A stretch of 64,000 nucleotides of DNA from Sambucus nigra (Eukaryota; Streptophyta; Magnoliopsida; Dipsacales; Adoxaceae), in contig OX422211.1 in assembly GCA_949130495.1 (NCBI GenBank), forward strand, positions 532,242,017 through 532,306,016, read 5' to 3'. The notes under the pieces were generated by a model. It did not search any database, had not been told where the DNA came from, and saw nothing but the letters and a program-made list of their open reading frames with translations. The translations under genes and the position numbers were made by a program. Below, piece after piece: positions 12,501-26,543 of this stretch; position 1 is the first letter of the stretch, and each line of letters begins with the position of its first letter.

Positions 12501-15500
12501 AATGTTAGGTTATTGGGCATAATGCTTGTGGCCCGAGGGGCAGCTACATTTGACAACTATGAAGCCAATGCTAAGCAAAAGGCCCAGGTGGCTGCCTAGT
12601 TAGTTTTTGTTTTTATTTTAAAAACTACAAAAAACAACTTGTAGCACAAATTTAGTAATTTCACACAAAGTCTAAGTTGTCAAATTAATGTAGCATAACA
12701 ATACATGCACCAAATAGTAGGCAAATATATATACATATTTGGGTGTAGGCAAGATGACAGAGCACCATCTAGGGCTTAGGCAAAGTAGGAAAGCACTGCC
12801 TAGAGCCAAATGTGGGTTGAAAGGGGGTTGGGTGGGTGGTGGAAAATCTATAAAACTAGTATGGCAAGGTGGCAATTAAACTATAATATGAAATATATTC
12901 TATTATTCCTTAGTTTTTGATAGTACACATGAATTTTTCTATTGACATCTAAATTGTAAATTTTTCTATGCTTTGCTAAATTAGATTAGGCAGTAACAGC
13001 TTAGAAGGAAAAACAGAACCATCCAAATTCATTACTGGAAGTAGGTTAAAAGAAAGAAAATAAATTAACATATGTGTTACAGCACGTAATTCAAAATGTC
13101 TCTTTTGGTACAGTGCAGCAAGTAAGTTCTACAATAAAAACTTAAAAGTAGTTAAACTGATTTGTTCATTTTCACTAGTTTTCGTCCTGCACAGGCTATG
13201 CCTACTTCTGAGGGTCAAGTTCTTGTACAATGAAAAAAATATGCAAACTGACCAGAAGCAAAAACAAATGGTTCAATGCATTATTGGAAGTAAAAAGAAA
13301 AATTTACCTTAGGATGAGGTCACAGATATTTCTTCCATGCCTAATTTTCTCTCTTGCCGTAGTTTGTGCGATGTCGAGCTCTTATTATATAATAACTAAT
13401 TAATTATACAGTATCAAGTTAGAAACAAAATTAAAATAATACAAATTTACGTTAAGAAGTAAACAAAAAATACTTTATGATAAAGCTACACTGTTTTCTT
13501 CAGTGAACCACTCTATGGTGTGTTCCTATAATATAAAATTTGGTAAGAAGCACAAAAACATTTACCTATCACAATCTCACTAGCACTGAGATGAAAGTAT
13601 GCTTCTTGTTTTTTAAGTTTTATAACGTAATTGATAATCATGAAGAAGATAAATCATAGGGAAAATATTTGTTTATTTCTTCAATCAAAAGAGTAAAACC
13701 AAAAGTTGTTCAAAGAAAGAGTGAGAGTATTGTAAACACCAAAAAATGGATTCTTCTGAAAAGGAATGCCAACACAATCTGAAATTTTATTAACAAACCA
13801 AAGAATGAGTCTTCTCTTTACATTAAAATCTAAAAAATAATCCTACTCCACTAAGAAAAGTATTAAAAGTCCAAAAGGTCCCTCACTTCCTCCAATATTT
13901 CTTAAAGAAGATTAAACCCCTTTCATTACATTTAATAACCAATAACAATTCTGAATGTTTTTTTTTCCCTTTCTCGTGTGTGTTTAGGTGGGGGTGGGGG
14001 GTGGGTTATTTGGGTGAATAGGGACACTAAGGGGGAGAGATTCTTTAATGTCTATTAGGAGATAATATATAGGGAGAGAGAGAAGACAAAACGATAGAAG
14101 AGACTTTGCTATTTTTCGCACCTTTAAAACTCATAAGAGAGGTAGAGAGAGTAGGGAAGATATATAACACTTGAATGACTATAATACTGTGCAATGAATT
14201 CCACTAATTAATAGATGAACTTTATAATAAATGTAAGTTTGTGCTTAAAATATTGTTTTTTTAAATGTTTCTAAAATTCTAATAAATTATTATTCCCAAG
14301 GCAAAACAACTCTACACAACTGAGAGAAGGGAACAAATACAGAAGTTTAACAGAAAAAATTGTCAAACTAATTGTATTGCTATATTATCGAACAATACTT
14401 AATAGGTTATATAAGCGAGGGATGTAGCTAGAATTTAAGAGAGTTAGTAGTTTATTAAATTCATCAAAAATATTTTGATGCTCGAGTGCAAAGTAGGGCC
14501 AAATCTTGATTCATTCATGACTTTTTACTAAGCGTATGTGCTTCGTAGTTTCGAAAAAGCAAAGGTTAGGCATATACGTAGTCTACCCTCCTAGCATCAT
14601 GTATATTGGCCAAGTACTTGGGAATGACAACAGGATGGGTTGCCCCTTCCCCGCCACCCCAAACCTTCTTCAAACCTGAATAACCTTATCCAAGGGACGG
14701 GCGGGTTCGCAAGATACCACACTCATTACTATCCCTACATCTGATTCATGTGAGGGACACATAAAGTTTAAGACTTAGTGGGAGTTGGTAATTCAAAGTG
14801 TTATTGGGTCACTATTCTTTTGAACAACTGAAAAGCTATAATTTGCTTCTAAGAGATCACTTTTGTCCCACTTTTTGTACTTTTTCATTCTCGTTGTATA
14901 TTAATAATACATCTTTTTGTGATAAAAAGATATAACTTTATATATGAAAAATTCCTCATTACATCATTTATATTTCTTGGAAAACAAGATTTTCCATTAA
15001 TGCATTGTTTTGTGCACCATAAAGAATATCTTCATGCTTTATATTGACGTAAAATGACAAATTGCAACAAGAAACAAGCACAAATCAATACAAATTTCTC
15101 TCTCTACTATGTGATAACTATGTGATGATCCTCAAATGGGATGGGTTGGGGACAACTATAGTTATCACCTAGGGATGTGGGCTTAAGGGAAACACACTAA
15201 AGAGGGAAAATGACAAAAGAGAAAAAATGTTTAGAATTTAGCTCTTTATGGAGTAGGGTTACATTATACTAAAATGGTAAAACTAGTAGTAACCGAACAA
15301 ATGCAATAAAAATAGCAAAGCAACCATCAACTCCAAAATGACCAAAATACTCTAGAGTAATAAAGACTAAAATACTTTGGAGTAAAAAATATCCTAATGC
15401 CTCGGACTACACAACCACGTACGTCACTCCCTACACCAAGAAAGAGATTAACCACGAGCTTAAAGGAAAAGGCCCCATGTAATCAGTGGGATCCAAGCGG

Positions 15501-18500
15501 TGTGCGTAACCAATGCCTACTCCTCTAGAGCCTCTGCATTGTGCTCTTCCTTCAACTCGGTAGATAAATATAACCCCCACCGCTTCTTTTTGGGGTAATC
15601 TGCTGCCTTATGTCCCTATTGCCTTCACATGTAACATTTGAAGGGCTAGCGTGCGCTTCCGGAGCCTTTAGTGTCTTACCCGCTATCGATTGACCGAACT
15701 TAGGAGTGCCTGTGACTAACTAGAGGTAATCCTCCAACTTCTAATCAATAGAGCTGGTCCTCGTCCTCCCCGCGATAGAGCCGCTCCTCGTCCTCCTTGC
15801 GATTGGTTGTGGACTGAAGCAGTTGCTCTGTGTAATCAACGATTGAGAATGTCCCCTGTTGCAACATCCATAATCTAGTGAGAAAATCCTGGTGATAGGA
15901 TGGGGGTATCAATGCTCCCCATAACAAGTGTCGCACCATCCATAAGCATACTGATTCTAATTCTTCAATCTCTCTCCTGTGCTCAACCCCATTATGTAGC
16001 ACTTTTGCGTAACCCTGAAACTTGGTTGCTACCACCTGAGTACACTTTCTCCCTCGCTCAGATTTTTGCACTCAAAGGACTTCTTCGATGGAATCCCAAC
16101 CATTTTAAGAAAGCGTTCGGATTGATCCTCCAATCAAACACTAGAATGTCAATCGAATGTCATTGTGCAAGCTCTTAGCATTGCAAGATGGCTGGGTGAA
16201 AATTCATCCTCCTTGCATGGATCCTTATTGTCTTCGTCATCGACACCAACACAACCCAATGCACACGACCTTTGACAACCCAAATGCGGGCTCCGAATCT
16301 CTTCGGATTGTCTACGTTCCCTCTTATCATGCATCGGGCGTCTATCCGGTGTCCTGACCGTGGCATAATAAACCCTGGCGCTACTCTCAGGTAAAAAATC
16401 GTTGCACTTTGGGGCTTTATTCCTCGAATGGAGACTTTACTCACGCTCTAGCTCTCACGTAAATAATCGATGCACTTTGGGGCTTTATTCCTCGAATAGA
16501 GATTACTCGACTCTTTTCTCATGCTCTGGCTGCTCAAATCCTTGTGGATGGATGCTGTGTTAGCGACTCAAGATCAAATGAGGCCAGATCTCGTCGCCAA
16601 ACACTGTACCAACAAAATCCCCAAACTTATCTTCATTGGCGGCACTTGTTGCACCCACTCGTTATTCCTCCTCTTCTCTTAATTCCTCTCGTGGAACTAT
16701 GGGTCCTTGGGCTGAAATCATGTCAAGGCTTGAGGGATCTTAACAGGAACTCTCCGCTTCACCAAAACCATATCCGAGTCTCGTGTGGGAGGTGGGGACC
16801 TTAACGATTGATGTCGGGAGCATTTGCGAACTACAAAGGTGATTCGTGCTGGTATGAGGGCCTTGGTTGGCTTATGTTGCTGTGATTAGACCAGAGGACC
16901 ACTAGACCTAGCAAAAATGCCTATGGCGGCTATCGCAAGGTACCATAAAGGATTTTCCCTTGTTGCGCATAACAGAAAGGGAAGGCTGGAGGAGGGGTGG
17001 AAGAGGGGGTTTTCTGGGGGGGGGGGGGGGGGGGAGCTGCACTTGATGTGTGCAAGCTCTGCTGGGTCCCAAGGCGATGCCGGGTGGAAGTAACACTGCG
17101 GCTACGGTGTGGATGGGCAGTTGATGCGCATAGCTTGGAGAGAGAGCTAAGGAGGCTTCGAATATTGGCTGACAACCCTTAAAGGGCATCTTCGAAGGTG
17201 ATTATACGGAGGTCCATATCAACTTTTTTGGATTTTTTGGGAGACTTGTGAAGTTACGTAACAACTTGGATGAACCTAGCTCTGGTAGCAATTAAACGTA
17301 ACACGATAAATGGCACCAAGAAACAAGCACAAATCGATAACATTAACTCTCTTCTACGTGATGATTCCCAAATGGGATGAGTACAACTATATTTATAGCC
17401 TAGGATGTGTCCCTTAGGGCATCACACTATAGAAGTCAAACACAAAGGAGGACAAAAAGGAAATATTTAGAGACCCTAATGCCCCCAGATTACACAGCTT
17501 CATACATCACATATGTTATGGGGGTATGAAAAGTAATGGTTCCCACAGTGAGCTCATAGATATAAGCCTTAACCTGAGGCAGTGTTAAGATTGCACTTAT
17601 TGGTGGCAAACTATGCGGAACTTGGGCAAGGCTGATGAAATACAAAAATAGTTGGATTATTTGTTGCTTCTGTATATAGTTCTCATAAGCAATTCACTTC
17701 TTGACTAATTTACGGGGACATGGCATATCATGGAAATATAAATAAATAAATCAATATTATGCCATAATAAATTGGTGGACTTTTGTGGTTCTTCAGGTAA
17801 ACATTGGGCGGGTCCATGAGTGAATTTTGCATGACCATTCCTCTACTTCTCTCAATCACTCAAACAGTTGTTTTTGAAATTCCTGGCTATGATTTTTCAC
17901 ATATTTTATTGAAAAATTCGTTGATGTGATAATATAGATATTAAATTGGGAGTTGTATATTTATTTCAGGTTCAGTAGACAATGATGCTCTTGAAAAAGG
18001 TATTACTCAGCCACTGCTCTTAACTTCAGTGGACAACCAACAAGATCAAGATAGTGATGAAGAATGTGACGCCAGTGAAGAAGCTAGTGAGGAATCTCGT
18101 CGACCTGCCAACTCTATAGGATCAGCATATAGATTACTTACACCTTCTGTAAAGGTACGTATTTCATTCTGAGTTTACCTTTTTTAGATCCCAAATAATG
18201 AATGAAATTTACGGATTTTATTATTAATCCAGAAAATCAGTTTATTAATGATGAACCCCTGCATAGACATGTGGTGTAGTTGTACAGCACTGCATTAGCC
18301 AGCTTGGTAACCTTGCAATATCTCTGTTTTGATTCTTCACCAAATTGATGAATGTTTTTACCCTGCATTTGATGTGAAAAGGTGGCTTATAGGCTATTTT
18401 TAGTCTTTTTAGTACGTAGTGGCATTTTGGTTATTTTCAGTTGTTTTGATTAGTATTATAGGTGGAAGTATTAAAGCTTAGTAAGAGTGTAGTTGTAATT

Positions 18501-21500
18501 AGGTCCGTTTCTTGTAGCCTAAGTAAGAACCTTCTACTTCCCCCTATAAATACTTCTCTTGTAGCGTCATTTGAGGCATTCCTTAATTTTGAGATTTTAA
18601 TAGACGAGAGTTAAATCTTCTTCTTACTTTCCTTTTGACACTCATTTTCGTCAATTGGTATCAGAGCCTCGTTGGCTCCACCCGTTTTGTTGTAAAACAA
18701 AATCGCAGACGACGGCAAATGGGACCTAAGAGGAGGTTTGCCAGCGTTGACTCACACACTGATCGACTTGAGGAGGTTTTAAACCGTCTCGTAGCACGAT
18801 TTGATGCTCTCGATGCGTGCCTTCCTCTACCAGACGCATCCACGAGCCGCCCTCACTTAGCCCCCACCTCCGCACAAAACCCTAATCTCACTAACACCAA
18901 TTTTGCTCATTTCACCCTCGCCCCAACAAAAAAAATACCTACCCAAATCCCGCCACCGTATCCACCACCATTGCGATGGCCGGAAAGAAGGTCGGTTGCG
19001 GCGATCCCCCGGAAAATCCCACAGCCAAACCAGACACCCCCAAAACAGTCCCTTCGGCTGTCGGAACCCCTGCTCGCCCCTTCCATGGCCGCCAGCAGTG
19101 ACGCTGGCCTCCCGCGGGGTGCGGCTCCTCGGTCCCCTTCTCCGATCCATCTATCTCACCTAATCAACTATAATTTGACTTCTAAACCCCCAAACCCAAC
19201 CCATTTCCATAATCCTTCCATCTAAGATCCAAATCATCTTAATTATAGGGTTTCACCATCCATTTCCCAATCAAATCCACAATTTGCAAACCCTAGCCTC
19301 CAACCCTACAAAGTTCCTCACCACCACCTTACCTAAACTTATTCGATCACCAATCACCGTCATCCCACCTTCCACCACCACATATCCTCCAACCCACCAC
19401 TTTGCCATATTAAACCCTAAATTCCATCCCTCTTGACTCTCACCATGATTCACACCTTCTACATGTTTTCACATATCCCCGCCACCATCCTCAGCGACAT
19501 CAAGTCGTATCATCCCTATCTTCCACCATCCCTACACCCGCCTTAAACTACTTTCATTGACTCACACCCTCACCCACATACTTCTTTTGCTACGCGTCTG
19601 CCCTCACCTCTACTTCATACCACCGTACCTCCACCCCGCCGCAAGGGTCATGTTCACCAGCCATAGTCTGTGTGGGATGCTCATTCCACATGCTCTGCTC
19701 CTGCTAATACGTTTGAGTGTGTTCAGAGTTGTTTAGGTAACCCCTAGCAGGATGGGCCCCTTTCCCTTAACCACAATCATTATCGGATTTTTAGCCACCC
19801 CCGCCTACAGAGTGGCGCATTGATATGTCACCTTTCGATTCTTTGAGTTGGAAAGTCGCTCCATTCATGCCAATTACAGACAAGCACTGCTTTTTGTGCT
19901 ACCAGATAGGTCACTTGATGGATAAGTGCCCCCAGCGTCAGCCAGTTGTAGCAGTTCCACCTCCTGCACCTACGATGACTGCGATTCCTCCATGCGTTCC
20001 ACCTCCATCCCCGATCGAGACCCTCCTGTAGATCTAATTCCTACTCATCCACCGCGTCAGAGGCAACACCACCGAACCCTAGTTAAGGATCCTCCTCCGC
20101 TAGGCGAGGACAAGTTTGATGAGGATAATCTAAATCTCCAGAGAGCCAGGTCGGAAATCAGTGCAATCGAATAGCAGGGACGAAAAGGGTACGAAAGCCT
20201 TAGATTTGAAGCAACGACGCAACAAAACCTTATATACGAGGTTTTCTCTAACTCACTGGCCACATTTTACTCTTCTCAGTCCTCTGACGATGATTGTCGG
20301 TATGAGGCGAGGTTGAGATCAGTGACAACTGGAGACTCCTTTGAACGCCGACATCATCACCCCTCTGAGTCGTAGCAAAAAAATAGGGACGAATACTGTT
20401 GTTTTGCAAGGCCGTTAATGATGCCGACCTTAATGCTTCTTCATAAACCATCAGCGCAACCTCCAGGCCGATGGTAGGTATACCTCCGAAGAGTATGATG
20501 GCTCCTTTGGTGATGGATCCTCCATATTGTGTTTCGCAAGTTAAGGCTTGCACACCTTCAGCCCAAATTTGTTAAAGTAATTCTACGCTTTTGAAAAAAA
20601 AAATAAAGAACACTTAAATTTTATTAAATATGAAAGAGGGATATCAGTGACAATGGACTAGCAATTTACTAGATACAACATACAACTAAGCGTTTTGAAA
20701 AAACTATAACAAAAATTATACATTAAGGGTCTACATTACGAAATGCTTAGCTCATGACGTTGACCCAGCTGAATAAACTCAAAGACAGTGGGACATTTCA
20801 AACCTCTTTGTTGCTGAGGCTCAGAACGATGATGCAAATCTAGCCTTTTCTCGAACCCAATCTTTGCTTTCCTTCTTTCCTTCAAAGATTCTATTATTCC
20901 GTTTTATCCATACGTTCTAGAAAATCTCCACTATCGCACTCCTCCATAAACCATTTACCCTCCCATAATCGCCCAAGCCTTCCCATTCCCAAAGGCGAAC
21001 GTCAATAGTTTTTAAAGGCTTTTCCCCTATAATATTGAACTCATCACCCCCCCCCCCCCCCCCCCCCAATAAAAAATCTTCGAAGGAACATTGGAGGAAA
21101 ATGTGTTTGATTATTTTCCTCTCTGCACTTGCATAGGCAACACCAATTACGGAATAAGTGTATATGATGCCTCCTCTTTTGAATCCGATCACAATTATTG
21201 ACTATTTCGTGTGCCACTAACAAAGTAAACACACTTACTCCTTTTTATTCATATGCCCTTACTACCCCTTAGTTTCATGTATTCATAAAGGTCCACCCCT
21301 AGGGAAACTCCCCTAGGAATATCACATCCCAACCCTCCCGAACTCTCAACAAAACTCCTAATACCAACCCCTCCCTTCTACTTTGGAAAATTTCTTAACC
21401 CTCTCTCGACTTGTCAAAATTATATTTAACCCCTGTAGTTTACGAAATATCCAAAGCAATCGTTGAATTCAAGAAAAATGCGAATCAACCACCCTCTTCG

Positions 21501-24500
21501 ACTTTAGCTTCTTGGCCCTTTATTTGACTATTATATTCCCATGTTGGAGGTGGATTACTGCCAAACCCTCTAGGATATCACTCATGAGATTGAGTTGTGG
21601 GAGAATGATCGAGCCTCTTGGTATAATGAGGTTACGGCTATCTAATGGGAGTGGATCTTAGCGGATCTCTATGAGTAACGTTTGAGGAGTTGAGTGCACT
21701 AAGGCAATAAGTGGTATAAAAGCAAAGTATGAAGAGGTCGAGCGCGAGTGTAAGGTGGAGCTGTCCGAGCACTATTCATCCGCTGACAATGTTTCATGTT
21801 ATTCGACTTTGGGTGGGCTATTCTCTATGACCCCTATTCCGTTGATTCTGACGATCACCTCCTCTCTTTCCCCATGACTCCGATCGACTTTCCAGGTGAA
21901 GGAATACTCTTTACTATCGGGGATTTCTTTGATATTTTCTTTGAGGATGATTGGGTCACTCGGACCAAGTTTTGAGATGTTGAGGCCTTTTCAATGATAG
22001 ATTTCTTCCCATATTCGGGTAAGAAGAGGTTGGGTTAAGAGATTTCTTTTGCTAAGTTTGGTTGGGTGACTCGCATTTGCTTTCGGGAGACGAAATCGTA
22101 TTTTATTAATGATTTCTTCCCACTTTTTTTGTTAATACTGATGATATTACAGAGATTGTTTGAGATTGTTTCTTCTGGTGGTTCTTTTGAGTTTGTCTCA
22201 TGTTGGTTGGACGTGATTGAACTTGAGTATGTGGATCTATTTCTGGTGCTTCGGCCCTCGTCTAACGTAGTTGGCCCCCATCAATGAGTTGTGCTAATCT
22301 TCATTTTGGCAAACTTCGAGGCTGAGTTTGGGGTAGCCGTTCGTGGAATGGATTTTCAAAGATGCATTTTCACCCCGTTGCTAGCCAGGATGTCAAGCGC
22401 TTCCATGGAAAACTTCCTTCTCAAGTGGGGGAGACCGGCGATGATTGTTCCTCTGGTTTCACGCTCGGGTTGAAGTTTTCTAAGTGAGGAGAGTGAACTA
22501 TGTGAGAGGTCTCGATGATTTAATTTAAGTTTATATTTGTATTATTTCAAGTTAGTATATTAGGTAGAGGTGAAATTCTTTTGGAATACTCTTATAGTGC
22601 CCCCTTTAATGATTTTACCTTTTTAGGTTAACTTAGCCAATAGATTAGGCCAATGGCCAACCATTATAGTCACCTTTACCTTTATTAATGAATAAATGAG
22701 AAATATAAACCTTTATTTCTAAGTGTTGTTTCTTATAAAGTTCCGTCGTGCTTACATTATATTAAGTAGCAAAAATGTAACAACATATAATTGTAGGACC
22801 ATTTAATTATAATAAGACATGCTGACAATACAAAATGCAAGATCGACATACCTGGACATAACTTATAAGTAGTTTGGATAAGGCTAAGTTGCATTATATT
22901 GTTCAAGTATAGGGCAATATGAATAGGATCTTGTAGAGCTGTCAACGGGTCGTGTTAACGGGTGAAAACATCCTTAACCCGTACACGACCCGTTAAGACT
23001 AACGGGTCCAATGATAATACCCAAACACGACCCGTTAATATTAACGGGTATACGACCCGAACAGTTAACACCCGTTAATATTAACGGGTCTAAACGGGTA
23101 ACGGGTTGGGTGACCCTATATTACCCGTTAATACCCATTAGTACCCGTTAGTCTTCATGGGTGTAATATTAGTTCGGGTCACACGACCCAATAAAACCCG
23201 TTACCACTAACGGGTGATAATGGGTATAAACGGGTTTAATCGTGTAAGAGTACAAATCCAAACACGACCCGTTATGATAACGGATCTACCGTGTTGACTC
23301 GTTAATGACCCAAACCCGATAAGACTAAACCCATTAACTTATAATTTCGTTTCGTGTCGTGCCCCATTTTGCCCGGTCTACTTGTACCGCTTCCATTTTG
23401 ATATATAGTTGGCCCTCGAGCTGGTCCTGTTATTTATCTCTGGCGCGGTGGACTCGAAGTCATTTTTCCCTTCTCGCTAACCACACATACTATATGATGT
23501 GAACTAAATGGGCGTATTTGTCAATTTTCCATATTATATTGTCCTCTCATGTCATTTCTCCTTTTGTTGTTTTATTAAGTAATTAGTAGGTATAGTAAGG
23601 GCTAATATAGGTAATTAGTATGTTCTAGTCCATGTGATGTCATTCCCTAAGAGGCCCAGAAACATAGAGAAAATGAAAACCACTAGTTGCTCATGCTATC
23701 CTCTCATGTCATTTCTCCTTTTGTTATTTTATTAAGTAATTAGTAGGTATAGTAAGGGCTAAAATAGGTAATTAGTATGTTCTAGTCCATGTGATGTCAT
23801 TTTCTAAGAGGCCCAGAAACATAGAAAAAATGAAAACCACTAGTTGCTCATGCTATCCGAGGCAAAAGGGAGATGTATCTGGGCGTCAATTTAGATGATT
23901 TTTTTACAATTTCGGTAATCCCCCCCCCCCCCCTCTTTTTGTTAAGTCTCCCTTCTCATGATTGTTGATCAATACTTATACACTTATGGAAAACTTTAAT
24001 CTTAGCTTGACATACCGAACTGCTCTCTAATACTTGTTTGTTAACTCATTATTTTTCACCTTTAGTTATTTATAAGGAAAAATACCAAGATTAAATTAAC
24101 TTCGAGTCTATTAGAGTGAATCCAATAACATATGGAAAATTGAGTTCAATTTTTTTTCCCTTTTTAATGGAATGGACGAATTTCATTATCGCGTAAAGAA
24201 CAACAAAGACGGGGGACAAAAGGTCCACCAAAGCTTACAACAAAAAGGCAAAAAAGCAAAAGAAGAATAAAGAACACTCCATCCTGTAAACTTGAACAAC
24301 TCCTTAAAGTTCTTTGTCATTGAAGGCCATAAAGAAGTCATGAATTTGACAATATTCTTTACACCTTCCCATCTACGAACCTTTTTCCCCAGAGTCCCAT
24401 TTTCTTTCCATCCACACCCACAAATCATAGCCGAAGAAAAATACCTCCACTTGTAATTTGCATATGTTATGTCAACACAGTACCGCTCACCTTCAGCTTC

Positions 24501-25461
24501 TCTGTCATGAGTTCAACACTCAGCGTTCTCTAATTGCCAAACCACACAGATAGAAGTAATAAGGAGAAGATTGAAAACTTGAATTCATCATTGTTCCCTT
24601 CGAATAATTTTTTAATTATTTCGCCTTAATATTTTTGATAAAAAAATGGGTTATTTTGATTCCCCCCCTGGAATAATGCGGTATTTTGACTGTTCCCGTT
24701 AGAATGGGCCTCTACATAATATTTATACGTACACCCCACATGTTTTATGGACCAATAGTCCTCTCCTTCCCCACTTCTCCATTCTCCCCAAAAGCACTAG
24801 TCCTGTTTTTTAGTGTAAACCAACAAACCCAACTTCAGATCAAGAACACCAAGAACCACTGTTTTTCTACAGATGAAAGATTCAAACTCTTCGAAATACA
24901 GGATGAAAATTTTAATTTATACTTTTTCTATTTGATTTGTTCTATTTAATTTTGTTTGAAGCCATGTTCCCTTTATATCAGACATACTAAAGAGGGGAGT
25001 GAGGTATTTCGGCTTTCCAGCAATTGATTTTGGTTGCTCCCTTTGTCAAAAAGTATGGGCATCAGGTTGGCCTCTTCATAGTATGTAAATTATATTTGCT
25101 AGAAAAAAACAGAGATACGCCTTTGTTCTGAGTAAGATGATCGGAGTAATCATGTTTAGGGTCATTTAGACTTTAATGCATTACTAATTATTGATATTAG
25201 ACTTTAATACATTTTAATTTTAATAATTAGACTTTGCCCAAAATCGTTAAGTTTGACAGCCATGTGGCATTTTAAATTAAAATGATTTAAAAACAGTAAA
25301 AAATCTCTTAAAATTTAAAAAAAAATTAAATCCAAAAGCAAAACACAGAAAAATATTATCATTATTCAACCCCCACCCACCCAAAAATACCCCCTGGCAG
25401 CCCCGATCCCCAGCCCCGCTCCCGCCAACCTCAACCCCCAGCCCTGTCAAAATCATCCCAA

Positions 25462-25495
<34 letters not shown>

Positions 25496-26503
25496 AAAAA
25501 AAAAAAAAAAGAGATGCCCCATTTTCAGATCTTATACTTGAATCGATTTAGATTTGTTAAATGGATTCGGGTTGAATCAATCAAATAAATCGATTTGGGT
25601 TGTTCGGTTGAATCAATGAAATTGATTTTGTTGTTGACTGCAATGGATTTGGGTTTGTTGCCGAAGGAATTTGAGTTGTAGATCTGGTTTACATAATTGA
25701 AATCGTATGGTGGTTGAGAGAAAAGAAATCGATTTATGTTGTAAATATGTTGCTGAATCTATTTGGGTTAGAGATTACTAAATCGCTTCTCGCTGAAAGG
25801 TAGTTGGGCGGAGGTCGTTGAAGGATTTTGGGGGGGGGGGGGGGGGGGGGGGGGGAGGGATATTTATAATTTGGGTCAGAGCCCGAGGTGTGCAAGAATT
25901 AACTCATTTAATTTATGATGCAATAATACAATCAATGCACAATAACTATTCCCCCCTCGTCACTCACATGCATATAACACCTCACCCCTCATGTAAGTGT
26001 GACATGTCTCGCATCCCAAAGGTCCCCAAATAATAATTACGACTATGTGTTAATTTAATAAAATGATTAAATGATTTAAGAGTACCGATGGCGACTACCT
26101 TTAATTATCGATTTCCATAATTTCTCAGACTCATAATAAGAAGCATAAACATCTATTATGCAATAAAGGATCACAATTTTAGAGGTCCTATTTTGCCAAC
26201 TAAGCGCATTAAAATGACAAATACACCCCCAAAATATCTTTGACAGCTCTTATCTTGTTTTTTACAAAAAAAATCCCATCAAATCTTTATAAGTCCATAA
26301 CTTCAAATCTACAAATCCAAAATTCACAAAATTTATATATTTGGAATCTACTCGTCAAGATTTATCAAACAACACATATATTCTTTAAAAAATTGAAACA
26401 GATAAATTTACTGTTTAATAAAACCTCAATTTTTTTCGGCGAAAACTCTTCTCCAACTTGGGCGATGGTGCCGCTGGTGTAGACTAGAAAAAACTAAGAA
26501 ATA

Positions 26504-26543
<40 letters not shown>

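Larger units (their letters stand above)
15046..17520 (-). mobile_element. Decayed Ty3/gypsy element, antisense in intron 6
   Basis: Two related direct repeats (about 15046-15430 and 17295-17520) share ACAAGAAACAAGCACAAATC and the AATGGGATG…CTA blocks. A primer-site-like GCTCTGGTAGCA (17279-17290, resembling the reverse complement of a tRNA-iMet site) adjoins the right copy, so the element reads leftwards. It holds gag and a broken knuckle but no pol. Confidence 0.6.
18373..22560 (+). mobile_element. LTR element without recognisable pol (LARD-like), sense in intron 7
   Basis: The 5' LTR candidate is 18373-18653 (TGTGAAAA…TTTCGTCA), followed by a perfect tRNA-iMet-type primer site, TGGTATCAGAGCC, at 18656-18668. 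An open frame and an intact CCHC knuckle follow, then degenerate sequence interrupted by a LINE fragment. A purine tract (AAGTGGGGGAG, about 22,421) may mark the 3' end, but I found no convincing 3' LTR. The right limit is therefore an estimate. Confidence 0.5.

Noticed and set aside
16544..17189. Several overlapping frames around a G run
   Set aside because: Overlapping on both strands, proline- or glycine-rich from the homopolymer, inside a decayed gypsy element.
18857..19163. Frames overlapping the gag-like ORF of the intron 7 element
   Set aside because: Other-frame and antisense readings of the proline-rich stretch; the primer site and ATG favour the frame from 18719.
22934..23390. Clustered ACCCGTTA repeats considered as a CRISPR-like or telomere-like array
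   Set aside because: Irregular spacing, both orientations, no constant spacer; typical of a plant hAT-type MITE.
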